Position numbers and translations under genes: made by a program
The notes under the pieces: generated by a model
Database searches by the model: none
Told to the model about the DNA's origin: nothing
Seen by the model: only the letters and a program-made list of their open reading frames with translations
Assembly (NCBI GenBank): GCA_021769545.1
Contig: JAETSS010000035.1
Location: 1 to 9,212, forward strand
DNA length: 9,212 bases
Source of the DNA: Eubacterium sp.
GTDB taxonomy: Bacteria; Bacillota_A; Clostridia; Peptostreptococcales; Anaerovoracaceae
Direction: 5' to 3'
Shown: one piece after another, positions 1 to 6,266 of the stretch
How positions within the stretch are numbered: position 1 is the first letter of the stretch
Layout of the letters: each line of letters begins with the position of its first letter

Positions 1-499
1 TGGTCCCAACTCCTGCAAGCTCAAGGTTATCAAGCTTGTTTTCCACCTCAAGCGCTGCAGACAGCAATTCTTCTCTGTCCCAGAAGCCTTCACGCAGATC
101 TCCAAGATCCACCATTAAGATGACTCTGTGGACCTTTCCATATCTTCCGGCCTGAGTATTCAGCTCACGAAGCACCGATATATCACTGTTCAGACTTATC
201 TCAGTGATCCTTACCACATCTGCTGCCTCGCTTATCATAGGGATCCTTATCAGCATCAGCGGCTTTTCTATACCCTGATTTTTAAGAGGCTCAAGCTGCT
301 CGAGCCGCGAAGACGCTATAAAACGGCAGTCCGATTCCGCAAACTGACGCACGCATTCCGGCAGGGCCGTACAGCCCTTTATGACCCCGGCGACTTCAAC
401 ACCCTTTTCCCTGCAGAGTTCATTTACTCTATCTATATTGTACCGTAGTTTTTTCAGATCTATGGCCAGCTGAGGATATCTTGAATGTCCGTCCACCAT
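1..499 (-). CDS. Ornithine/alanine racemase-like PLP enzyme (3' end outside the window)
   Basis: I read 166 residues from the ATG at 499 to the window edge. The protein is a fold-type III, alanine-racemase-like PLP enzyme and most resembles clostridial ornithine racemase (Orr) and the 'alanine/ornithine racemase family'. The N-terminal RYPQLAIDLKKLRYNIDRV stretch (residues 7-25) is typical of that family. It is followed by GVIKG, where Lys41 is the expected PLP Schiff-base lysine. Further on come LIRIPM (83-88), ISLNSD (101-106) and VILMVDLGDLREG (126-138), all hallmarks of this group. The expected reaction is interconversion of the L and D forms of an amino acid in the cytoplasm; the substrate is not provable here. 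The ATG overlaps the stop of the acyl-CoA synthetase by one base (TAATG), with GAGGAGG just upstream, so translational coupling is likely. The C-terminal half, with the second catalytic residue, lies outside the window. A YhfX-like or other racemase-fold protein remains possible. Confidence 0.85.
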   Translation of the reverse strand, partial: MVDGHSRYPQLAIDLKKLRYNIDRVNELCREKGVEVAGVIKGCTALPECVRQFAESDCRFIASSRLEQLEPLKNQGIEKPLMLIRIPMISEAADVVRITEISLNSDISVLRELNTQAGRYGKVHRVILMVDLGDLREGFWDREELLSAALEVENKLDNLELAGVGT

Positions 500-2235
500 T
501 ATTCCTCCTCATCCCTTATAGCGCTGCCTGTTCGCTTTATCTTACGCGTAGCGGTCTTCTCGAACTCCTCCTCGCGAAGCTTGAACCGCTTCACCCTCTT
601 ATACACAGGCATCTTATCGTTTATCTCTTCTATGGAATTCTTGATAGCGTCCTGGATGATCTTTTCATCCACATCGCCCAGGGCTTCCTTGAGATTTTCG
701 TAATTAGGGAATATCTCGGCTTTGACCACCACATCATCGTTTTTCTTATCCACTGCTCCGTATACGATGACTTCCTCGATGAAGGGCTGCTCCAGAAGCA
801 GATATTCGATCTCCTCCGGGAAGATGTTCTTGCCGTTCTTGGTAACTATGACGTTCTTCTTCCTCCCGCATATATACAGGAATCCCTCGTCATCGAACCT
901 GCCGTAATCTCCCGTGTACAGCCAGCCGTCCCTGAGGACCTTTGCCGTGCCTTCCGGATCGTTGTAATATCCCACCATTACCGACGGACCTCTGCATATT
1001 ATCTCTCCTATACCGTCCTCGTCCTGATCTATTATCTTTACTTCTGTTCCCGGCATAGGCTTACCGACGGAATCGGCTTTGCTGTAATAGTCCCTGTTTA
1101 CTGCTATGATAGGAGCGTTTTCCGTCATACCGTATCCCTGTATCATAGGTATCCCCAGCGCTTCATAGTCCCTGATCACCTGAGGATTTATCGCAGCGCC
1201 TCCGGCTATGAAAAGCTCCACCTTGTTTCCGAGACTGGAGTGTATCTGTGAAAAGATCTTTCTCATAGCCTCCTGTCTGTTGTACAGCTTGGTCTTCCTG
1301 ACAAGAGCCATCATCTTTCGCATTTTTCCGGCAGCACCGGACGCCTCCGCCTGCTTCCATACCTTCTTGTGCATGGCCTCAAAGACTATTGGAACACCTA
1401 CCAGTACAGTAGCTCCGCTTTCCTTGAGATTCTGCTGTATATATCTCAGACCCTCGCATATAGCGATGAACATGCCCTGATAAAGTCCTGTGAATACATG
1501 GCATGTCAATTCGTATGTGTGGTGCATAGGCAATACCGAAAGTCCGCCGCCCGGATATCTTATCTTGACGTATTTTGACATATTGTATACGTTGGCGGAA
1601 ATATTCTTATGGGAAAGCATCACTCCCTTGGCCATGCCTGTGGTTCCCGATGTAAAGAGCAGGGAGCACATAGCCTCTCTGTCTATAACGGCGTCCACGA
1701 AGTCCCTGTTGCCTGCTTCAAGCAAAGCGCCTCCCTTTGCAAGCAGATCGTTCCATGACAAAACGCCCTCCGAATCCCCGGCGGCATCCATGTTTATCCT
1801 TATCTTTATGTCATCAAAGTCCTCAAGAACCTTGCTGACCTTTTTTTCCATCTTCTTTGAAAATACTACCGCATCTACTTCTGCACGCTCTACAAGGTTC
1901 GCTATTTCTATCTCCGTAAGGTCCTTATCCAGCGGAACGATGACGCCTGTGCCGTTGGTGACCGCAAGATACGTCACTACCCATTTATAGCTGTTCTCAC
2001 CTATTATCGCTACCTTCTTTCCTCTGAGCCCCAGATCCGTCAGCCCGGTCCCCAGAGCGTTGATATCGTCCCTGAACTGGATATAGGTTATGGGTATGTA
2101 CTTGCCTCCGGGAGTATCCTTTACAAGAAATGCCGGTCTCTCACCGTAAAGCTCCGCACTGGAACAGACCATATCTCTAAGGTCGTTGATATACCTCATG
2201 CTGTACAATACGTCTTTATACTTCTTGCTGTTCAA
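499..2235 (-). CDS. AMP-forming acyl-CoA synthetase (FadD-like long-chain fatty acid--CoA ligase family)
   Basis: This 578-residue ANL-superfamily enzyme is expected to activate a carboxylic acid with ATP to an acyl-adenylate and then transfer it to CoA. Visible core motifs are the P-loop TSGTTGMAKG (195-204), the adenine/substrate motif GYGMTE (367-372), YTGD (440-443), the hinge region GRKKNVIVTKNGKN (457-470) with IFPEEIE after it, and a C-terminal TRKIKR in which Lys565 sits at the position of the catalytic A10 lysine. The usual glycine before that lysine is arginine here. The sequence resembles FadD/FadD15-type synthetases but is shorter than the roughly 600-640 residues common for those, so chain length and substrate are uncertain. 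The start is TTG at 2235, chosen for the AAGGAGG 8 bases upstream; the next in-frame ATG (residue 13) has no comparable site. It lies 13 bases after the C_GCAxxG_C_C gene and overlaps the racemase start by one base, so it belongs to the same leftward operon. Confidence 0.93.
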   Translation of the reverse strand: MNSKKYKDVLYSMRYINDLRDMVCSSAELYGERPAFLVKDTPGGKYIPITYIQFRDDINALGTGLTDLGLRGKKVAIIGENSYKWVVTYLAVTNGTGVIVPLDKDLTEIEIANLVERAEVDAVVFSKKMEKKVSKVLEDFDDIKIRINMDAAGDSEGVLSWNDLLAKGGALLEAGNRDFVDAVIDREAMCSLLFTSGTTGMAKGVMLSHKNISANVYNMSKYVKIRYPGGGLSVLPMHHTYELTCHVFTGLYQGMFIAICEGLRYIQQNLKESGATVLVGVPIVFEAMHKKVWKQAEASGAAGKMRKMMALVRKTKLYNRQEAMRKIFSQIHSSLGNKVELFIAGGAAINPQVIRDYEALGIPMIQGYGMTENAPIIAVNRDYYSKADSVGKPMPGTEVKIIDQDEDGIGEIICRGPSVMVGYYNDPEGTAKVLRDGWLYTGDYGRFDDEGFLYICGRKKNVIVTKNGKNIFPEEIEYLLLEQPFIEEVIVYGAVDKKNDDVVVKAEIFPNYENLKEALGDVDEKIIQDAIKNSIEEINDKMPVYKRVKRFKLREEEFEKTATRKIKRTGSAIRDEEE

Positions 2236-2243
2236 GCGCTACC

Positions 2244-2250
2244 CCTCCTT
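2244..2250 (-). promoter_or_regulatory. Ribosome binding site that sets the TTG start of the acyl-CoA synthetase
   Basis: On the minus strand this reads AAGGAGG, with 8 bases to the TTG at 2235. It overlaps the TAA stop (2249-2251) of the preceding C_GCAxxG_C_C gene, which fits translational coupling and supports the non-ATG start. Confidence 0.75.
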
Positions 2251-2656
2251 ACTTCTGCGACAAATATTCTTCAACTATCTCGGCCGCATCCTGTACGCAT
2301 CCGTCGCAGCTTCGCAGCACTTTTTTCGTTTCCACTCCTTTTATCTCCCTGCATATGATGGAGCCGTTCTTTTCCAGGAACTTTTCCGTAAGCTCCTTCA
2401 TAGCCTTGTAGCTTGCCTTTTTCGTCTTCGGCGCATCCAGCGCTCCGTCTGATTCCACCATTCCGACCACTGCAGCCATAGCCGATACGGCTCCGCAGGT
2501 ACCCATTGTGCCCATACCGAAACCGAAGGCTTCCATCAGCTCAAAAACTTCCTTTTCATCCCTTCCAAGCTTATCGCAAAATGCGCATGCCACAGCCTGC
2601 GCGCAATTATATCCCTTTTTGTGGTTTGCAACTGCTTTTTCCGCTAAATTTCCCAT
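2249..2656 (-). CDS. C_GCAxxG_C_C family (putative redox-active) protein
   Basis: This is a 135-residue soluble protein with seven cysteines: Cys18, 24, 27, 54, 102, 117 and 120. The order YNCAQAVACAFC, then GMGTMGTCGAVSAM (48-60), then ICRE, then SCDGC near the C-terminus matches the family named after its conserved C-GCAxxG-C-C pattern, which is often annotated as putative redox-active protein. The biochemical role of the family is not settled; metal or Fe-S binding, or dithiol chemistry, are the usual suggestions. Length is normal for the family and there is no signal peptide, so it is presumably cytoplasmic. The ATG at 2656 lies only 5 bases after the oxidoreductase stop, with GGAAGGAA overlapping that stop. 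Its position directly behind a flavin oxidoreductase suggests, but does not prove, that the two act in the same redox process. Confidence 0.88.
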   Translation of the reverse strand: MGNLAEKAVANHKKGYNCAQAVACAFCDKLGRDEKEVFELMEAFGFGMGTMGTCGAVSAMAAVVGMVESDGALDAPKTKKASYKAMKELTEKFLEKNGSIICREIKGVETKKVLRSCDGCVQDAAEIVEEYLSQK

Positions 2657-2661
2657 GATCG

Positions 2662-4050
2662 TTATTCCTTCCTTCCGTATTTTTCTGCCAGTAATCTTCC
2701 TACATATACTCCGCTTGCCGAGGCCTGTGAAAGGGAATGAGTCACTCCCGAGCCGTCGCCCAGCGCATAGAGCCCCGGTACTCTGGTCTGTAGGTTCTCA
2801 TCGACCTCGATCTTGGAATTGTAAAACTTGACCTCGACTCCGTACAGCAGCGTATCTTCGTTGGCCGTTCCCGGAGCTATCTTGTCAAGGGCATATATCA
2901 TCTCTATTATATTATCCAGCTGTCTCTTAGGTATCACAAGGCTCAGGTCTCCCGGCGTCGCCTTGAGAGTCGGACGCGTAAAGCACTTTTCCATCCTGCG
3001 CTCGCTGCTTCGTCTTCCCTTTACGAGATCTCCGAATCTCTGCAGCAGTACGCCTCCTCCCAGCATGTTGGAAAGCCTTGCTATGGATTCACCGTATTCG
3101 TTGCTGTCCTCGAAAGGCTCTGTGAATTTATTGGATACCAGCAGCGCAAAATTGGTGTTCTCCGTTCTAAGCTCCGGATCGGCATAGCTGTGTCCGTTTA
3201 CCGTAACTATCCCATTGGTGTTTTCCGCTACGACCTCTCCGTAAGGGTTCATGCAGAATGTCCTAACCATATCGTTGTATTTATCCGTCTTGTATACTAT
3301 CTTGCTCTCATATACGTCGTCGGTTATATGCTTGAATATAGCTGCCGGCAGTTCTACTCTGACACCTATATCGACTCTGTTTTTCTTCTGCTTTATTCCC
3401 ATGCTGTCACAGACTGCGGCGCTCCATTTGGAGCCCGATCTGCCCGTTGCCATCACCAGATCCCTGCAGTTGTATTTGTCTCCCTTGTCGGTCGTCAGCG
3501 TGAATGTACCGTCATCCTCTCTGACGACGTTCTCCACGCCCGTATAAAATACGGTATCCACCTTGCTGCTGCAATAGTTGAATATCCTTCCCAGGATCTT
3601 CACGTTCCTGTCGGTGCCCAGATGTCTCACCTTTGCCTCCAGCAAATGGAGGTCGTTTCTGAGGGCTATGGTCTTAAGCTCCGAGCTTGCCGTGGAATAG
3701 AGCTTTGCATCGGCTCCTCCCATACTGCACAGGACTTCATCCACGTATTCCATCAGCTCCATGGCCTTATCTACGCCCACGTAGGCATGAAGATCTCCGC
3801 CAAACTGCGTCGTTATATTATATTTACCGTCGGAAAGAGTTCCCGCACCGCCGTAGCCGTTCATGATATGGCACGGCGAACATTTAAGACATGTCCTTGC
3901 TCCCAGCTTTATGGGACATTGTCTCTTTTCCAGCGGGGCTCCCTTGTCTATCATAAGCACCTTCGCATCGGCGTTCAGCTTAGCCAGTTCATACGACATG
4001 AACACGCCGCTGGCACCGGCTCCTATTATTATGATATCGTAATTTTTCAT
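2662..4050 (-). CDS. NAD(P)/FAD-dependent oxidoreductase, COG2509-type
   Basis: This 462-residue flavoprotein starts at the ATG at 4050. The N-terminal Rossmann motif YDIIIIGAGASGVFMSYELAK (4-24) carries GxGxxG, and IDKG (34-37) provides the acidic end of the beta2 strand. Next come a cysteine cluster Cys45-x8-Cys54-x2-Cys57-x2-Cys60 and then GYGGAGTLSDGK (65-76). The C-terminus carries the second FAD contact, GLYALGDGSGVTHSLSQASASGVYVGR (426-452). This order is characteristic of COG2509 'uncharacterized FAD-dependent dehydrogenases'; the substrate is unknown for the group. An in-frame ATG exists 31 codons upstream (4143), but GGAGG at 4056-4060 lies 5 bases from the 4050 start, which places the Rossmann fold at the N-terminus as usual, and the extension overlaps the likely promoter. 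It is the first gene of a four-gene leftward operon. Confidence 0.9.
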   Translation of the reverse strand: MKNYDIIIIGAGASGVFMSYELAKLNADAKVLMIDKGAPLEKRQCPIKLGARTCLKCSPCHIMNGYGGAGTLSDGKYNITTQFGGDLHAYVGVDKAMELMEYVDEVLCSMGGADAKLYSTASSELKTIALRNDLHLLEAKVRHLGTDRNVKILGRIFNYCSSKVDTVFYTGVENVVREDDGTFTLTTDKGDKYNCRDLVMATGRSGSKWSAAVCDSMGIKQKKNRVDIGVRVELPAAIFKHITDDVYESKIVYKTDKYNDMVRTFCMNPYGEVVAENTNGIVTVNGHSYADPELRTENTNFALLVSNKFTEPFEDSNEYGESIARLSNMLGGGVLLQRFGDLVKGRRSSERRMEKCFTRPTLKATPGDLSLVIPKRQLDNIIEMIYALDKIAPGTANEDTLLYGVEVKFYNSKIEVDENLQTRVPGLYALGDGSGVTHSLSQASASGVYVGRLLAEKYGRKE

Positions 4051-4055
4051 ATATT

Positions 4056-4060
4056 CCTCC
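4056..4060 (-). promoter_or_regulatory. Ribosome binding site that sets the oxidoreductase start at 4050
   Basis: On the minus strand this is GGAGG followed by AATAT and then ATG. It favours the internal start at 4050 over the longer reading frame beginning at 4143. Confidence 0.75.
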
Positions 4061-4122
4061 AAATTGTCAGCATAGTAATTTAATTTTATATTATTTCTTC
4101 CAAAATTACCATACTTTTGTCT

Positions 4123-4150
4123 ATTATATGTTAATACATTCATATGTATA
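4123..4150 (-). promoter_or_regulatory. Candidate sigma-70-type promoter for the leftward four-gene operon
   Basis: On the minus strand, TATACA (4150-4145) is followed after 16 bases by a perfect TATAAT (4128-4123). The -35 box matches consensus at only 4 of 6 positions. The -10 lies about 73 bases upstream of the oxidoreductase ATG, in a very AT-rich stretch where TATAAT-like words are expected by chance, so other placements are possible. Confidence 0.4.
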
Positions 4151-4166
4151 TTTCATGAACTGCTTC

Positions 4167-4215
4167 AAAAAAAACAGACCGATAAGCATCGTATCCTCAC
4201 CAATGCTTACCGGTC
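4167..4215 (-). terminator. Intrinsic terminator of the DUF1292 gene
   Basis: The arms at 4177-4189 and 4203-4215 form a 13-bp stem with a 13-base loop. In the minus-strand RNA the stem is followed by UG and then eight U residues (A run at 4167-4174). The one imperfect position is a G-U wobble in minus-strand RNA but an A-C mismatch in plus-strand RNA, so both the stem and the T-run point to leftward termination. It lies 23 bases beyond the DUF1292 stop. Confidence 0.88.
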
Positions 4216-4238
4216 ACATCTTCTGATCCTATATACGC

Positions 4239-4511
4239 TTATATCTCTTCGACTGCAAGCTTTTCAAATTCGGCAACTACCTTTTTGAACTCTTCATCAT
4301 CTTCGATATCTATAAGCTCGTACTCTTCGTCGTATTCCTTGTATCCGTAGATGAATACGTCCTCTGTCCCAAGTGGATTGAGAGCGATGTATTCCTTGTC
4401 CAGCGCATCGAATACGCCCAGGATACCGCACTCGGTCTCTTCACCGTCATCGAATTCAAGAGTCAGGATATCCTCTTCATCATATCCGTATAATTCTTTT
4501 TTATCTGCCAT
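4239..4511 (-). CDS. DUF1292 domain-containing protein (YrzB-like)
   Basis: This is a 90-residue, very acidic cytoplasmic protein. The core (about residues 14-70) reads DILTLEFDDGEETECGILGVFDALDKEYIALNPL and continues to a YELIDIEDDEEF segment, which is the normal form of DUF1292 (YrzB family). Its function is unknown. The ATG at 4511 has GGAGG 7 bases upstream. In many Firmicutes this gene sits in a cluster with ireB, ruvX and fur (known context). Here it is a single gene with its own promoter and terminator, between an unrelated operon and a divergently transcribed regulator. Confidence 0.9.
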   Translation of the reverse strand: MADKKELYGYDEEDILTLEFDDGEETECGILGVFDALDKEYIALNPLGTEDVFIYGYKEYDEEYELIDIEDDEEFKKVVAEFEKLAVEEI

Positions 4512-4554
4512 CCTATTTCCTCCATACTAAAAAGTTTTTCCGTTCATTAGCATT

Positions 4555-4583
4555 ACTATACCATCATGATGTGGTTTTAGCAA
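4555..4583 (-). promoter_or_regulatory. Extended -10 promoter of the DUF1292 gene
   Basis: On the minus strand, TTGCTA (4583-4578) is followed after 17 bases by TATAGT (4560-4555), with TGG directly before the -10 as in an extended -10 promoter. The -10 lies 43 bases upstream of the ATG at 4511. The 17-bp spacer contains the perfect palindrome CATCATGATG (4562-4571), a possible but unproven operator. Confidence 0.65.
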
Positions 4584-4660
4584 GAAAAACATACGCCTTC
4601 ACCTCTGATTTTCCAACACTTCCCCGCCGCTTCACATGCGCGCATATTACATTTTTTTCC

Positions 4661-4690
4661 TTGACAAGCTTTCGCGTATTGTTTTAGAGT
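4661..4690 (+). promoter_or_regulatory. Sigma-70-type promoter of the enhancer-binding protein gene
   Basis: A perfect -35 TTGACA (4661-4666) is followed after 18 bases by TAGAGT (4685-4690; 4 of 6 to consensus). The predicted start is near 4697, about 30 bases before the ATG at 4726. This placement argues that codons reading upstream of 4726 are not translated. Confidence 0.6.
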
Positions 4691-4713
4691 ATAGCTTAAA
4701 ATATATTTCGAAA

Positions 4714-4719
4714 GCGAGG
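4714..4719 (+). promoter_or_regulatory. Ribosome binding site that sets the regulator start at 4726
   Basis: GCGAGG lies 6 bases before the ATG at 4726. It is weaker than the other sites in the window (one base off GGAGG), but it is the only purine-rich element near a candidate start. The longer frame starting at 4636 has none, and the TTGACA promoter lies inside that extension. Confidence 0.6.
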
Positions 4720-4725
4720 TTTGAT

Positions 4726-6144
4726 ATGGAAAAAGTTAACAATATTTTTGATTTTGAAAACAATGCTAGCTTTTATCTTGATGAGATCTACGGCATAATC
4801 GTGATAGACATGGAAGGAAAAATAAGATATCTCAACAAGCAATGCCTGAAGATGATGGGCTATACACAGCCTACATACGAGCAGGCGCGCAAGCATTTCG
4901 GCAAGCACGTACTGGATGTCTTTCCGCAGTCGCATATGCCGGAAAACCTCTCACCGGAGATCACGACACCTCAGATCGTCTTTTACCGATCCATCTACGG
5001 TACGGGAGTTTCAATGAATGTTCCGCTGATCTACAACGGTGAAAAGATCGGACTCATGGAATACGATCTCGTCCAGGATGAGGATGTGTTTCTCGATCTC
5101 ACCGATGATTACAATGCATTCCTCAACGACCAGCTCAAGCAGCTGCAGAAAAAGATCACCAAGCTTGAGCACAGCAAATATACGATACGCAATATCATAG
5201 GCGATTCCAAGGCGATGAATCAGCTCAGAGAAAAAATAACCATCGTAGCCAAATCCAATTCCACGGTTCTCATCCTGGGAGAAACGGGTACGGGAAAAGA
5301 GCTGGTAGCCCATGCCATCCACAACCTCAGCAACAGAAAATACAATCCGATGGTCAAGATAAACGCATCTGCCTTTCCGGAAAATCTTGTGGAATCAGAG
5401 CTTTTCGGCTATAAAAAAGGCTCATTCACCGGAGCCAACAAGGAAGGCAAGGTAGGGAAATTCGAATACGCCAACAACGGCACGCTTTTCATCGACGAGA
5501 TACAGCAGATGCCGCTGCACATACAGCCTAAATTCCTCAGGGTGCTGCAGGAGCATGAGGTGGAGCCGATAGGCAGCAACAGTTCAGTTCCCGTAGATGT
5601 CCGCGTCATCGTGGCGTCAAACCGCAATATACTGGAAATGGTCAGAGAGCATAAATTCCGCGAGGATCTGTTTTACCGTCTTAACGTCGTTACCATCGAG
5701 ATCCCTCCACTCAGGGAGCATCCCGAGGACATCGACGAGCTTGTGGAGCACCACATCAATCAGCTCAATTCCGAGCTGGAATTGAACATAAACGGCATCG
5801 AGCCAAAGGTCATAGAAAGGCTCAAGAAGTATAACTGGCCCGGCAATATCAGAGAGCTGAAAAACGTTCTGGAACGCGCCATGAACTTTGCCACAGGCGA
5901 TACTCTCACCATGAAGGATTTCAATTTTTTCATCCCTTCACACAAGACGGCGCTTCCCGATTACAGCGCCAACGGCAACATCATAGAGGAGACCAAACGC
6001 AGGGCGGAAAAGGAGCTTATCGAGAGAGCGCTGGACCGTTTTGATTACAACAAGACCCACACCGCCAACTTCCTGAATATTTCAAGACCGCTCCTGCATC
6101 AGAAGATGAAACGGCTGGGGATCCCCTCAAATCCAAAGGAATAA
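4726..6144 (+). CDS. Sigma-54-dependent enhancer-binding transcriptional activator (PAS - AAA+ - Fis-type HTH)
   Basis: This 472-residue protein is expected to remodel sigma-54 RNA polymerase at the expense of ATP. A PAS-type sensor covers about residues 12-115 (IIVIDMEGKIRYLNKQCLKMMGY at 24-46). A short coiled-coil linker follows at about 132-152. The AAA+ domain then shows Walker A GETGTGKE (185-192), the sigma-54 contact loop as GSFTGA (232-237) in place of the usual GAFTGA, Walker B GTLFIDEI (252-259), VIVASNRN (294-301), FREDLFYRL (311-319) carrying the arginine-finger region, and WPGNIREL (371-378). The C-terminus (about 428-468) is a Fis-type HTH: NKTHTANFLNISRPLLHQKMKRLGI. There is no phospho-receiver domain, so the signal is probably a ligand or redox/metabolite cue bound by PAS (inference). 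The start at 4726 is set by the promoter and ribosome binding site upstream. The gene lies directly upstream of, and in the same direction as, a sigma-54 promoter with three dyads, its likely target. Confidence 0.96.
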   Translation: MEKVNNIFDFENNASFYLDEIYGIIVIDMEGKIRYLNKQCLKMMGYTQPTYEQARKHFGKHVLDVFPQSHMPENLSPEITTPQIVFYRSIYGTGVSMNVPLIYNGEKIGLMEYDLVQDEDVFLDLTDDYNAFLNDQLKQLQKKITKLEHSKYTIRNIIGDSKAMNQLREKITIVAKSNSTVLILGETGTGKELVAHAIHNLSNRKYNPMVKINASAFPENLVESELFGYKKGSFTGANKEGKVGKFEYANNGTLFIDEIQQMPLHIQPKFLRVLQEHEVEPIGSNSSVPVDVRVIVASNRNILEMVREHKFREDLFYRLNVVTIEIPPLREHPEDIDELVEHHINQLNSELELNINGIEPKVIERLKKYNWPGNIRELKNVLERAMNFATGDTLTMKDFNFFIPSHKTALPDYSANGNIIEETKRRAEKELIERALDRFDYNKTHTANFLNISRPLLHQKMKRLGIPSNPKE

Positions 6145-6181
6145 TTTTTATTATAAATTTTTTTGAATATACAGGATATTG

Positions 6182-6199
6182 TGTAAGTGCAGGATTACA
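6182..6199. promoter_or_regulatory. Putative activator binding site 1
   Basis: The dyad is TGTAA-N8-TTACA, with perfect 5-bp arms. Its centre is about 176 bp upstream of the predicted sigma-54 start. An 18-bp dyad suits a dimer of a Fis-type HTH. Assignment to the adjacent regulator is inference. Confidence 0.6.
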
Positions 6200-6200
6200 G

Positions 6201-6218
6201 TGTAGCTCCGCGCTTACA
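6201..6218. promoter_or_regulatory. Putative activator binding site 2
   Basis: The dyad is TGTAG-N8-TTACA, with the same geometry as site 1 and one arm mismatch. It starts 19 bp downstream of site 1 and is its mirror image about base 6200. Its centre is about 157 bp upstream of the predicted start. Confidence 0.6.
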
Positions 6219-6266
6219 CAATATCAGGAGCACTCAAACTAACGTGATCTCACGCTGTTTTTCTGC

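Larger units (their letters stand above)
6175..6225. repeat. 51-bp nested palindrome (likely upstream activator region)
   Basis: The arms 6175-6190 and 6210-6225 are 16-bp inverted repeats with a single T/G imperfection. Inside them, TACA-G-TGTA (6196-6204) is a second dyad with exactly the same centre, base 6200. The result is four symmetric half-sites forming two neighbouring 18-bp dyads. No T-run follows, so it is not a simple intrinsic terminator. It lies about 167 bp upstream of the predicted sigma-54 transcription start, a normal distance for an enhancer site. Confidence 0.85.

Noticed and set aside
481..1251. 256-codon plus-strand open frame opposite the acyl-CoA synthetase
   Set aside because: It is antisense to a gene with clear ANL motifs, has no plausible ribosome binding site, and its protein has no recognisable domain; it reflects codon bias of the real gene.
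3190..4083. 297-codon plus-strand open frame opposite the COG2509 oxidoreductase
   Set aside because: It is antisense to a strongly supported flavoprotein and its residue composition looks like reverse-complement translation, with no family resemblance.
4051..4143. 31-residue N-terminal extension of the oxidoreductase
   Set aside because: GGAGG and normal spacing support 4050, the extension would displace the N-terminal Rossmann motif, and it overlaps the candidate -10.
4636..4645. Perfect 10-bp palindrome ATGCGCGCAT upstream of the regulator promoter
   Set aside because: A single short palindrome with no second copy or match to the activator motif; chance occurrences of this length are expected in 9 kb.
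4636..4725. 30-residue N-terminal extension of the sigma-54 activator
   Set aside because: The extension contains the TTGACA promoter, has no ribosome binding site, and adds nothing to the PAS domain; the ATG at 4726 fits better.
6145..6170. AT-rich hairpin with T-run directly after the regulator stop
   Set aside because: The stem would be about five A-T pairs, too weak to call a terminator.
6175..6225. The 16-bp inverted repeat as a riboswitch or classical terminator
   Set aside because: No T-run follows, there is no conserved aptamer-like core, and its half-sites repeat at 6272-6289, which fits DNA binding better.
6243..6254. CGTGA-TC-TCACG inverted repeat followed by a short T-run, as a second terminator
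   Set aside because: The 2-base loop is not feasible and opening it leaves a 4-bp stem; the hairpin at 6267-6294 is a much better terminator.
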